A DNA stretch of 10,251 bases from the NCBI GenBank assembly GCA_964508055.1, contig CAZDRI010000038.1, forward strand, positions 1 to 10,251. Direction: 5' to 3'. Source of the stretch: CAZDRI01 sp964508055 (GTDB lineage Bacteria; Pseudomonadota; Gammaproteobacteria; PS1; Pseudothioglobaceae). Below, piece by piece: positions 1 to 6,777 of the stretch (positions are counted from its first letter, which is position 1; the number at the start of each line of letters is the position of its first letter). The position numbers and the translations under genes were made by a program. The notes beneath the pieces were generated by a model, which saw nothing but the letters and a program-made list of their open reading frames with translations, was not told where the DNA came from and made no database searches.

Positions 1-66
1 AAGAGCAAGCAAAAATACATCTTTGCAATTAAAAATAAGTGGTGCACTTATTATGTGAATTCACAA
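1..66 (+). mobile_element. Right-hand end of an IS30-like insertion sequence (partial)
   Basis: Positions 39-66 match the reverse complement of 10200-10227 at 23 of 28 positions, including a perfect 13-bp core (gtggtgcacttat). Read inward from the outer end, the repeat contains a gattcaa-like block followed by taagtgcaccac. This resembles my recollection of terminal inverted repeats in the IS30 family, which begin TGTAGATTCAA. Recognisable RecF protein sequence starts immediately after this stretch, at codon 67-69, which places the insertion boundary near 65/66. A short reading frame that could be the transposase C-terminus ends inside the repeat. Family assignment is by remembered TIR resemblance; no transposase motif is in the window. 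The body of the element lies to the left, outside the window. Confidence 0.6.
2..58 (+). CDS. Possible C-terminal tail of an IS30-like transposase (partial)
   Basis: Frame 2 is open from the window edge and ends at TGA 56-58, inside the terminal repeat. It encodes 18 residues ending SLQLKISGALIM. From memory, IS30-family transposases often run their last codons into the right inverted repeat and end in a short hydrophobic tail like this one. No DDE catalytic residue or helix-turn-helix is visible, because only the extreme tail is present. Frame 1 is also open here, reading through into the recF remnant, so openness alone proves little. The call rests on position relative to the terminal repeat. 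Confidence 0.35.
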   Translation, partial: RASKNTSLQLKISGALIM

Positions 67-420
67 CATAATAAATCATTTAAAACAAGAAATATAAAAA
101 ACATTTCTACTTTTAATAAAAATAAATTTCAACTAGTTTCTAAATTAGATAATAATATAATTAAAATTATAAGAAGCAAAACAAAGAATGATATATTTGT
201 TGATGATAATAAAATTAAAAATACTTCCAGCCTTTCATATTTATTACCAATACAATTAATAAGCCCTGATAAAGGTTTTATTATAGGTAGTGAACCTAAA
301 AATAGGAGATATTATTTAGATTGGGGTATGTTCCACGTGGAACACAATTTATTAAATGATTATAAAAATAATGTAAAACAATTTGTTATTGAAAATGGTT
401 TTATTAAAGATATGGTATAA
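67..420 (+). pseudogene. recF: recF remnant: N-terminus and interior lost, parS-bearing segment and C-terminal tail kept
   Basis: RecF is an SMC-like ATPase that loads RecA at single-strand gaps, and it normally sits between dnaN and gyrB. The encoded residues HNKSFKTRNIK, SYLLPIQLISP and NRRYYLDWGMFHVEH match the RecF stretch that in E. coli reads GHGRAFRSLQIG, AHLMPMQLITP and YRRAFLDWGCFHNE. The reading then jumps to NVKQFVIENGFIKDMV, which matches the E. coli C-terminal region (SKMFTVEKGKI). Roughly 200 residues are therefore deleted in frame, including the ABC signature and Walker B region. The first ~50 residues with Walker A are replaced by IS DNA. The frame stays open; a GTG at 55 inside the IS end could start a 121-aa product, but it would lack all ATPase motifs. 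It lies 38 nt upstream of gyrB and contains a parS-like site and a gyrB promoter candidate. Confidence 0.88.
329..344. promoter_or_regulatory. parS: parS-type ParB binding site
   Basis: The 16-mer TGTTCCACGTGGAACA is a perfect palindrome. It matches the conserved bacterial parS consensus (TGTTTCACGTGAAACA) except for the symmetric T/C and A/G pair at positions 5 and 12, a variant known from Pseudomonas. ParB nucleates here, spreads, and directs origin segregation with ParA and SMC. The location fits, since parS sites cluster near oriC and the dnaA-dnaN-recF-gyrB region. The site is read as FHVE(H) in the recF remnant. In intact relatives recF can therefore host the site within coding sequence; here the coding function is gone but the palindrome is intact. 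Confidence 0.85.
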
Positions 421-421
421 T
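413..421 (+). promoter_or_regulatory. Extended -10 promoter element for gyrB
   Basis: TGGTATAAT is a perfect extended -10 (TGnTATAAT), overlapping the last codons and the stop of the recF remnant. No convincing -35 lies 16-18 nt upstream, and an extended -10 does not require one. Initiation near 428 would give a 5' leader of about 30 nt before the gyrB ATG. The background is AT-rich, so chance matches to TATAAT are common, but the TGn extension and the placement favour a real site. Confidence 0.5.
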
Positions 422-458
422 TTTTCAGGTTTTATATTTTGTTTTTTTATTAAAAATT

Positions 459-2852
459 ATGTCTAAAAATTATAAAGCTTCTGATATCAAAGTATTAAAA
501 GGTCTTGATGCCGTTAAAAAAAGACCAGGTATGTATATTGGTGATACAGATGATGGCACAGGTCTTCACCATATGGTATTTGAAGTTGTTGATAATGCTA
601 TTGATGAAGCTTTAGCAGGTTTTTGTACTGAAATAAAAGTAACATTACACGAAGATAATTATGTAAGTGTTGAAGATAATGGTAGAGGTATACCAACAGA
701 TATTCATTCTGAAGAAAAAGTATCAGCTGCTGAAGTAATTATGACAGTTTTACATGCTGGTGGTAAATTTGATAAAAACACCTATAAAGTTTCTGGTGGA
801 CTTCATGGAGTTGGAGTATCTGTTGTAAATGCATTATCTGAAAAATTATATTTAACTATATATAAAAATTACAACATATATAAGCAGACTTATAAACAAG
901 GTATTCCGCAATTTCCTTTAAAAAAAGAAGGCATTACAGATAAGACAGGAACTGTAATTAAATTTAAACCAAGCAAAAGTACTTTTGCTTTTATTGATTT
1001 TAATTATGAAACCCTTTCTCATAGATTAAGAGAGTTATCATTTTTAAATTCAGGAATTAAAATAAATATAGAAGAAGAAAAAACTAATAAGAAAAAAGAA
1101 TTTAAATATGATGGAGGTATTAAAGAGTTTGTTAAATACATAAACAAAAATAAAAAACCAATTCATCCAGATATTATTAATATTAAATCAGAAAAAGATG
1201 ATATTGTTGTAGATGTAGCATTACAGTGGAGCGAATCATATCAGGAAAGTATATTTTGCTTTACTAATAATATTCCTCAAAGAGATGGGGGGTCACATCT
1301 TTCAGGATTTAGAAGTGGACTTACTAGAGTTTTAAATCAATATTTAGAACAATCTGGATTAGTAAAGAAAAATGATGTTAATATAAGTGGAAATGATACT
1401 AGAGAAGGTCTCACAGCTATTGTTTCTGTAAAAATTCCTGATCCAAAATTTTCATCTCAAACTAAAGATAAGCTAGTATCCTCTGATATAAGAGTACCAG
1501 TAGAATCAGCAATTTATGAAAAATTGCAAGAATATTTATTAGAAAATCCTAGTGAAGCAAAAATAATAATTTCTAAAATCTTAGAAGCATCAAGAGCTAG
1601 AGAAGCAGCAAGAAAAGCTAGAGAAATGACTAGAAGAAAGAATGCGTTAGATATTAGTGGATTACCAGGAAAATTAGCTGATTGTCAAACAAAAGACCCA
1701 CAACAATCAGAAATATTTTTAGTTGAAGGAGATTCAGCAGGAGGTTCTGCAAAACAAGGAAGGGATAGAAGAACTCAAGCAATATTACCATTAAGAGGAA
1801 AAATTTTAAATGTAGAAAAATCAAGATTTGAAAAAGTTTTAGCATCTCAAGAAATAGCAACACTTATAACAGCTTTAGGATGTGGTGTTGGTAAAGAAGA
1901 ATATAATATAGATAAATTAAGATATCATAAAATTATAGTAATGACCGATGCAGATATTGATGGTGCGCATATTAGAACATTATTACTTACTTTTTTTTAT
2001 AGATATTTTCCTGAATTGATAAATAATGGTTATCTATATATTTCCCAACCACCTTTGTATAAAGTTAAAAAAGGAAAACAAGAAAGATATTTAAAAAATG
2101 ATAATCAATTAAATGAATATTTATTACAAGAATCAATAACAGATGTTAATTTGCATTTGGAATCTAACTCACCAGCAATATCAAATGAAGCTTTAGAGGA
2201 ATTGATAAGAGAATATTTTTTAATAAATGGGTTGATAAATAATTTAAAACAAAGATATGATGAATCATTTTTAAAACAATTAATAAATATGCCTAAAATT
2301 AAGTCATTTTTTGATTTAGAAAAAATTAGTAAATGGTGTGAAAAAATACAGCAATTAATTAATGAGAAAAAAGATCTCAGCGAAGTTCACCAAATTACTT
2401 TTTCTGAAGAAAAAAGACAAGTAGACCAAGTTGTATTTATATATGGTATAAAAAAATATTATAGTTATAATGAATCCTTTTTCAAGTCAAAGGAATATCA
2501 GCAAATAAAAGGTTTTGCAAATAAAACAAAAGGACTAATTGGAAAAGGCGCCTTTTTAATTAAAAGAAATAAAAAGCATAATGTAAGTAGTTTTAAAGAT
2601 ATTGTTGAATTTTTAACTAATGATGTTAAAAAAGGTCAATATTTTCAAAGATATAAAGGTTTAGGGGAAATGAATGCAGACCAATTATGGGAAACAACTA
2701 TGAATTCTGAAACTAGAACATTATTAAAAATAAAAATAGAAGATGCAATTCATGCTGATGAGGTTTTTACTACTTTAATGGGAGGAGAGGTTGAACCAAG
2801 AAGGAATTTTATAGAAGAAAATGCTTTATATGTTGAAAAGCTAGATTATTAA
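459..2852 (+). CDS. gyrB: DNA gyrase subunit B
   Basis: GyrB is the ATPase/TOPRIM subunit of DNA gyrase (A2B2), which introduces negative supercoils using ATP. At 797 aa it is close to E. coli GyrB (804). The GHKL ATPase domain shows EVVDNAIDEA (E42, N46), DNGRGIP (D73) and GGLHGVGVS (113-121). The transducer region carries QRDGG. The TOPRIM domain has EGDSAGGSAKQ (E423) and TDADIDG (D497, D499, D501). The insert before the final QRYKGLGEMN (730-739), typical of gammaproteobacterial GyrB, is retained. The start aligns with the E. coli N-terminus (NYKASDIKVLKGLDAV). No clear Shine-Dalgarno precedes it. It lies downstream of the recF remnant, as in the canonical origin region, and only 14 nt before prk. 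Position 136, Arg in E. coli, is Lys here. Confidence 0.98.
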   Translation: MSKNYKASDIKVLKGLDAVKKRPGMYIGDTDDGTGLHHMVFEVVDNAIDEALAGFCTEIKVTLHEDNYVSVEDNGRGIPTDIHSEEKVSAAEVIMTVLHAGGKFDKNTYKVSGGLHGVGVSVVNALSEKLYLTIYKNYNIYKQTYKQGIPQFPLKKEGITDKTGTVIKFKPSKSTFAFIDFNYETLSHRLRELSFLNSGIKINIEEEKTNKKKEFKYDGGIKEFVKYINKNKKPIHPDIINIKSEKDDIVVDVALQWSESYQESIFCFTNNIPQRDGGSHLSGFRSGLTRVLNQYLEQSGLVKKNDVNISGNDTREGLTAIVSVKIPDPKFSSQTKDKLVSSDIRVPVESAIYEKLQEYLLENPSEAKIIISKILEASRAREAARKAREMTRRKNALDISGLPGKLADCQTKDPQQSEIFLVEGDSAGGSAKQGRDRRTQAILPLRGKILNVEKSRFEKVLASQEIATLITALGCGVGKEEYNIDKLRYHKIIVMTDADIDGAHIRTLLLTFFYRYFPELINNGYLYISQPPLYKVKKGKQERYLKNDNQLNEYLLQESITDVNLHLESNSPAISNEALEELIREYFLINGLINNLKQRYDESFLKQLINMPKIKSFFDLEKISKWCEKIQQLINEKKDLSEVHQITFSEEKRQVDQVVFIYGIKKYYSYNESFFKSKEYQQIKGFANKTKGLIGKGAFLIKRNKKHNVSSFKDIVEFLTNDVKKGQYFQRYKGLGEMNADQLWETTMNSETRTLLKIKIEDAIHADEVFTTLMGGEVEPRRNFIEENALYVEKLDY

Positions 2853-2855
2853 AAA

Positions 2856-2861
2856 AAGGAG
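2856..2861 (+). promoter_or_regulatory. Shine-Dalgarno of prk
   Basis: AAGGAG lies 5 nt before the ATG of prk, within the 14-nt gap after the gyrB stop. This fixes the prk start and contrasts with gyrB, parE and fabF, which have no recognisable Shine-Dalgarno. Confidence 0.8.
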
Positions 2862-2866
2862 TATAT

Positions 2867-3730
2867 ATGTCTAATAAACACCCAATTATTGCAATTACAG
2901 GATCATCAGGAGCGGGCACAACAACAGTAAAAAATGCTTTTAATCACATATTTCAAAGATTAGGAATAAAAGCTACTGTAATAGAAGGAGATAGCTACCA
3001 TAAATACGATAGAGTAGCTATGAAAGATAAAGAAAAAAGAGAAAAAGAGGCGGGTAATCATCTTTTTAGCCATTTTGGACCCGATGCTAACTTATTTGAT
3101 AAATTAGCAGAAAGTTTTAAAAATTATGGTGAGACAGGCCAATGTATGCGTAGATATTATTTACATTCTTATGAAGAGGCTAAACCTTACGGTAAAAATC
3201 CAGGAGAATTTACTGAATGGGAACTTACTGATAAAGATAGTGATCTTTTGTTTTATGAAGGTTTGCATGGAGGTGTTGTTCATGACGATATTGATGTGGC
3301 AAAGCATGTTGACTTGTTAATAGGAGTTGTACCAGTAGTTAACTTGGAATGGATTCAAAAAATACATAGAGACCAAAATGAAAGAGGTTATTCAGAAAAA
3401 GCAATTGTTGATACTATTCATAGAAGAATGTGGGATTATATAAATTATATTACCCCACAATTTTCAAGAACAGATGTTAATTTTCAAAGAGTTCCTACAG
3501 TTGACACTTCCAACCCTTTTATTGCGAGAGATATTCCAACCCTTGATGAAAGTTTTGTTGTTATTAGATGTAAAAATCCAGAACAAGACAATCTTTTATA
3601 TATAAAAAATATGATTAAAGATTCATTTATGTCTAGAAGAAATAATTTAGTAGTTCCAGGAGGCAAGATGGGATTTGCAATGGAATTGATTTTTGAAGGT
3701 AAACTTAGGGAAATGTTAGATAAAAAGTAA
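2867..3730 (+). CDS. prk: Phosphoribulokinase, class I (Calvin cycle)
   Basis: The enzyme phosphorylates ribulose 5-phosphate to ribulose 1,5-bisphosphate, the RuBisCO substrate, so it marks Calvin-cycle autotrophy. The 287-aa length matches the octameric proteobacterial class I enzyme. Walker A is GSSGAGTTT (12-20). Residues shown to matter in the Rhodobacter sphaeroides enzyme are at the same numbers: D42, H45 and R49 in the EGDSYHKYDR stretch, H100, E131 in FYEGLHGG, K165, R168 and R173, and R186-R187. The regulatory cysteines of the plant/cyanobacterial class II enzyme are absent. A clear Shine-Dalgarno supports the ATG at 2867. The gene sits between gyrB and purE at operon-like spacing (14 and 21 nt), unlike the common placement with RuBisCO or cbb genes. 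No RuBisCO gene is in this window. Confidence 0.97.
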   Translation: MSNKHPIIAITGSSGAGTTTVKNAFNHIFQRLGIKATVIEGDSYHKYDRVAMKDKEKREKEAGNHLFSHFGPDANLFDKLAESFKNYGETGQCMRRYYLHSYEEAKPYGKNPGEFTEWELTDKDSDLLFYEGLHGGVVHDDIDVAKHVDLLIGVVPVVNLEWIQKIHRDQNERGYSEKAIVDTIHRRMWDYINYITPQFSRTDVNFQRVPTVDTSNPFIARDIPTLDESFVVIRCKNPEQDNLLYIKNMIKDSFMSRRNNLVVPGGKMGFAMELIFEGKLREMLDKK

Positions 3731-3751
3731 ATTAAGAGAAAAAATAAAGCT

Positions 3752-4249
3752 ATGCAAGATAATAAAAACAGACCATTTGTTATGATATTAATGGGTTCTG
3801 ATTCAGATATGCCAACTTTAGAAAATACCTTTAAAGTTCTAGATAAGTTTGGTATTAATTATGAAATAAAAATAAGTTCAGCTCACAGAACTCCACAATA
3901 TACAAAAGATTTAATAATAGATGCAGAAAAAAGAGGCTGTGAAGTTTTTATAGCTGCAGCTGGTCTTGCAGCACATTTAGCAGGAGCAATAGCTGCCACA
4001 ACAGTAAAACCAGTAATAGGGATACCAATAGCTGCAGCGCTCAATGGACTTGATTCGCTTTTATCTACTGTACAAATGCCCGGTGGTATTCCTGTTGCGA
4101 CAGTAGCAATAGGTAGCGCTGGAGCTAAAAATGCCGCATATTTAGCAGTTCAAATTTTAGCTACAAATAATATGCACTTACATGAAAGTTTAAAAAGTGA
4201 GCGAGAAGAAAACGCAAAGGCAATTATTGATAAAAATAATAGAGATTGA
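3752..4249 (+). CDS. purE: N5-carboxyaminoimidazole ribonucleotide mutase, PurE class I
   Basis: PurE class I interconverts N5-CAIR and CAIR in de novo purine synthesis, acting after PurK. The 165-aa length fits the single-domain octameric enzyme. Visible motifs are GSDSD (15-19), SSAHRTP (42-48) with the catalytic-site His45 at the E. coli position, AAAGLAAHLAGAIAATT, and the C-terminal GLDSLLSTVQMPGGIPVATV. SAHRTP and the overall spacing favour class I over the animal-type class II. The start follows the prk stop by 21 nt with only a weak purine-rich leader (AGAGAAAAAA), so it is probably co-transcribed with gyrB and prk. The usual partner purK is not next to it; a 182-nt non-coding gap follows. 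Confidence 0.96.
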   Translation: MQDNKNRPFVMILMGSDSDMPTLENTFKVLDKFGINYEIKISSAHRTPQYTKDLIIDAEKRGCEVFIAAAGLAAHLAGAIAATTVKPVIGIPIAAALNGLDSLLSTVQMPGGIPVATVAIGSAGAKNAAYLAVQILATNNMHLHESLKSEREENAKAIIDKNNRD

Positions 4250-4431
4250 TTAGTTGTTTAGTCCACTTGTTTTATTTTATAGTGCTACTTTTTTGTAATG
4301 CTATGTTTAAATTTTATATTTAGCCAATTTGTTTCTTATATTGTTTCATTATAAAGAATATTACAGTGGTAATCTTATTTATAATTTTAAATATGTTTAA
4401 GTTGTTATGACCCTAAAATTATTAGAATACT
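4250..4431. other. Intergenic region purE-parE
   Basis: These 182 nt are AT-rich and have no supportable gene on either strand. Several TATA-like hexamers occur (for example TATAAA near 4350 and TATAAT near 4380), but none has a well-spaced -35, so the parE promoter cannot be pinned down. No GC-rich hairpin with a T-run was found to end the purE transcript. Confidence 0.5.
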
Positions 4432-6318
4432 ATGACTTATGATGCATCTTCTATAGAAGTTTTAACAGGATTATCTCCTGTTAAAAAACGTCCTGGTATG
4501 TATACGCGAACGGAAAACCCTAACCATCTTGCAGGAGAAGTTATAGATAATAGCGTTGATGAGGCTATTTCAGGTTTTTGCTCAAAAATTGAAATTATCT
4601 TACATCGAGACGGTAGTCTAAGTGTTTCAGATAATGGTAGAGGTATGCCTATAGATATTCATGTTGCAACAGGGATGCCTGGTGTTGAAGTAATACTTAC
4701 TAAACTGCATTCAGGAGGGAAATTTTCTAAGGCAAATTATAAATTTTCTGGAGGATTACACGGGGTAGGCGTATCAGTAGTTAATGCCTTATCATCATTT
4801 CTAGAAGTGTGGATAAAAAGAGATGGTAAGAAATATTATATGGCTTTTGAAAATGGTGAAAAAATAGTTGATTTAGAAAAAATAGATTCTGTTGGTGTTA
4901 GAAACACAGGAACCAAGGTTAAATTTAAAGCTAATAAAAAATATTTTGATAATTCTAAATTCAATATAAAAACTCTTACCCAGAATATCAGATCGAAAAC
5001 AGTTTTGTGCCCGGGGTTGCAGGTTATATTTATTGATGAAATAAATGGCAGTAAAAATGAATGGGCTTATAAAGGAGGTCTAAAAGACTATCTTATGTCA
5101 TCATTAGATCAGTCAGAAATGTTACCTAATCCACCTTTTAACATAGATTTTGATAATGATAATGAACAATTAAATTGTGCTCTTAGCTGGACTAGTGATA
5201 GAAATGTGGTTGTTAACGAAAGCTATGTAAACCTTATACCTACAATATATGGCGGGACACATATAAATGGCCTGCGCTCAGGATTAACAGATGCTTTAAA
5301 GGAATTCTGTGAGTTCAGAAATTTAACTCCTAAGAATATTAAAATAACTCCAGATGATATATGGCAAAAACTATCTTTTATATTATCAGTAAAAATAGCT
5401 GATCCCCAATTTTCAGGTCAAACCAAAGAGAAATTATCTTCAAGAAAATGCGCTATATTTGTTGCTAATGTTGTTAAAGATACATTTAGTCTATGGCTGA
5501 ATCAACATACACATATTGCTGAAAAAATCGCGGAATTAATTATTAAAAATGCTCAATCTAGGCTTAAAACTAATAATAAAATTGTGCGTAAAAAGACTAT
5601 CAATGGACCTGCATTGCCTGGAAAGTTAGCTGACTGTAGTAATAATGATATTAATTTAACTGAAATATTTTTAGTAGAAGGTGATTCTGCTGGAGGTTCA
5701 GCAAAACAAGCAAGAGATAAAGAATACCAAGCAATATTGCCATTAAGAGGAAAAATTTTAAATTCTTGGGAAGTTGACTCGTCTCAAATACTAGGTTCTA
5801 ATGAAATCCATGATATAAGTGTAGCAATAGGCGTAGAACCTAATGACAGTAATTTAAAAAATTTACGCTATGGAAAAATATGTATATTAGCTGATGCAGA
5901 TTCTGACGGTGCTCATATAGCAACTTTAATATGTGCCCTTTTTATTAAGCATTTTCCAAATCTAGTTAAAGAAAAGCATGTTTTTATAGCTATGCCACCT
6001 CTTTATAGGATTGATGCTGGTAAAAAAACTTTTTACGCTTTAGATGATGCTGAGAAAGAAAAAGTAACTAATCAGTTAAAACAAAATAGTAAAACTAAAA
6101 ATCTAAAAATACAAGTACAACGGTTTAAAGGTTTGGGAGAAATGAACCCAAGCCAATTAAGAGAGACAACTATGTATCCAGAAAGTAGAAGACTAATAAA
6201 TTTAACACTAGACGATGAAACAAAGACAAACAAGGTAATGGATATGCTTTTATCTAAGAAAAGAGCTCAAGATAGAAAGAAATGGTTAGAAACCAAAGGA
6301 AATTTAGCTTATGTATAA
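4432..6318 (+). CDS. parE: DNA topoisomerase IV subunit B
   Basis: ParE is the ATPase/TOPRIM subunit of topoisomerase IV, which with ParC decatenates daughter chromosomes. At 628 aa it matches E. coli ParE (630). It has the short ParE form, without the GyrB C-terminal insert. Motifs are GEVIDNSVDEA (E36, N40), SDNGRGMP (D67), GGLHGVGVSVVNALS, ESYVNLIPTIYGGTHINGLR, EGDSAGGSAKQARD (E416), ADADSDGAHIATL (D488, D490, D492), QRFKGLGEMNPSQLRETT (563 onward) and the C-terminal MLLSKKRAQDR typical of ParE. RPGMYTRTENPNHL near the start distinguishes it from GyrB (RPGMYIGDTDDGTGLHH). The start matches the E. coli N-terminus (YNADAIEVLTGL); no Shine-Dalgarno is seen. parC is not in the window. Confidence 0.97.
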   Translation: MTYDASSIEVLTGLSPVKKRPGMYTRTENPNHLAGEVIDNSVDEAISGFCSKIEIILHRDGSLSVSDNGRGMPIDIHVATGMPGVEVILTKLHSGGKFSKANYKFSGGLHGVGVSVVNALSSFLEVWIKRDGKKYYMAFENGEKIVDLEKIDSVGVRNTGTKVKFKANKKYFDNSKFNIKTLTQNIRSKTVLCPGLQVIFIDEINGSKNEWAYKGGLKDYLMSSLDQSEMLPNPPFNIDFDNDNEQLNCALSWTSDRNVVVNESYVNLIPTIYGGTHINGLRSGLTDALKEFCEFRNLTPKNIKITPDDIWQKLSFILSVKIADPQFSGQTKEKLSSRKCAIFVANVVKDTFSLWLNQHTHIAEKIAELIIKNAQSRLKTNNKIVRKKTINGPALPGKLADCSNNDINLTEIFLVEGDSAGGSAKQARDKEYQAILPLRGKILNSWEVDSSQILGSNEIHDISVAIGVEPNDSNLKNLRYGKICILADADSDGAHIATLICALFIKHFPNLVKEKHVFIAMPPLYRIDAGKKTFYALDDAEKEKVTNQLKQNSKTKNLKIQVQRFKGLGEMNPSQLRETTMYPESRRLINLTLDDETKTNKVMDMLLSKKRAQDRKKWLETKGNLAYV

Positions 6319-6383
6319 TAAAAATGAATTATAAAATGTTGTATTTTATAAGCTTTATAATATTCTTTATTTAAATATTTTAG

Positions 6384-6411
6384 TTGCAAGATTATTTATT
6401 AGAGTTAAAAT
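6384..6411 (+). promoter_or_regulatory. Candidate sigma70 promoter for acpP
   Basis: TTGCAA (6384-6389) and TAAAAT (6406-6411) are separated by 16 nt, within the 132-nt gap between parE and acpP. Initiation near 6418 would give a leader of about 33 nt. Both hexamers are one or two changes from consensus. The sequence background is AT-rich, so this is a candidate only. Confidence 0.45.
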
Positions 6412-6450
6412 ACTACCTTAATATTTTAATCAAAGGGGAATGGAAAAAAA

Positions 6451-6687
6451 ATGAGCATTGAGCAAAGAGTTAAAAATGTGATAATTGAACAGTTGGATGT
6501 TAAAAATGACACAGTTGATAATAACGCGTCATTTATTGATGATTTAGGTGCAGATTCTTTAGATACTATCGAGTTAGTAATGTCATTAGAAGAAGAGTTT
6601 GGTTGTGAGATTTCAGATGATGAGGCAGAAAAAATTACAACAGTTCAAGAAGCAATAGATTATATTGAAACTCATCAAGACTCATAA
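6451..6687 (+). CDS. acpP: Acyl carrier protein
   Basis: ACP is the small acidic carrier of acyl intermediates for fatty acid synthesis and an acyl donor for lipid A and phospholipid enzymes. The 78-aa product matches E. coli AcpP almost throughout: IEQRVKNVIIEQL, NNASFIDDLGADSLDTIELV, EEEFGCEISDDEAEKITTVQ. Ser36 in GADSL is the 4'-phosphopantetheine attachment site. A purine-rich AAAGGGGA (6432-6439) and a TGGA (6441-6444) precede the ATG. The gene has its own likely promoter and ends before a strong terminator; fabF follows, as in the conserved fab cluster. fabG and fabD, usually upstream, are replaced here by parE. Confidence 0.98.
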   Translation: MSIEQRVKNVIIEQLDVKNDTVDNNASFIDDLGADSLDTIELVMSLEEEFGCEISDDEAEKITTVQEAIDYIETHQDS

Positions 6688-6710
6688 AAAACAAATTTGA
6701 GCATAAACAC

Positions 6711-6750
6711 AAAAAAGGCATTTGATTTTTATAAATTAAATGCCTTTTTT
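6711..6750 (+). terminator. Intrinsic terminator between acpP and fabF
   Basis: Positions 6711-6728 pair with 6733-6750 to give an 18-bp stem with a single G-U wobble (6724/6737) and a TTAT loop. The core is AAGGCATTT/AAATGCCTT and the 3' arm ends in a run of six T. The A-run at the foot makes it symmetrical, so it could work on both strands. It lies 24 nt after the acpP stop and ends 27 nt before the fabF start, so acpP transcripts should mostly stop here. Confidence 0.88.
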
Positions 6751-6777
6751 AATAAAAAACAAATAATTTAATAGCTT

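Noticed and set aside
55..420. A new 121-aa hypothetical protein starting at GTG 55
   Set aside because: The residues align with two separated parts of RecF and the first few codons come from the IS end, so it is better described as a recF remnant.
1654..1863. Antisense open frame within gyrB, and similar frames inside prk, fabF, the acyltransferase gene and at 9800-9994
   Set aside because: They lie wholly within well-supported genes on other frames, have no domain or start signal of their own, and reflect low stop-codon density on the opposite strand.
4327..4385. TATA-like hexamers upstream of parE as a promoter
   Set aside because: None has a reasonable -35 at 16-18 nt spacing; the region is so AT-rich that several equally good candidates exist.
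4808..4816. Perfect DnaA-box 9-mer (TGTGGATAA, complement of TTATCCACA) inside parE
   Set aside because: It is a single copy within a conserved coding stretch, with no cluster or AT-rich unwinding module around it; one chance match in 10 kb of AT-rich DNA is unsurprising. It is not evidence of an origin.
6329..6351. Perfect 9-bp hairpin (ttataaaat/attttataa) just after parE
   Set aside because: The stem is entirely A/T and has no following T-run, so it is too weak to call a terminator; such palindromes are expected in this composition.
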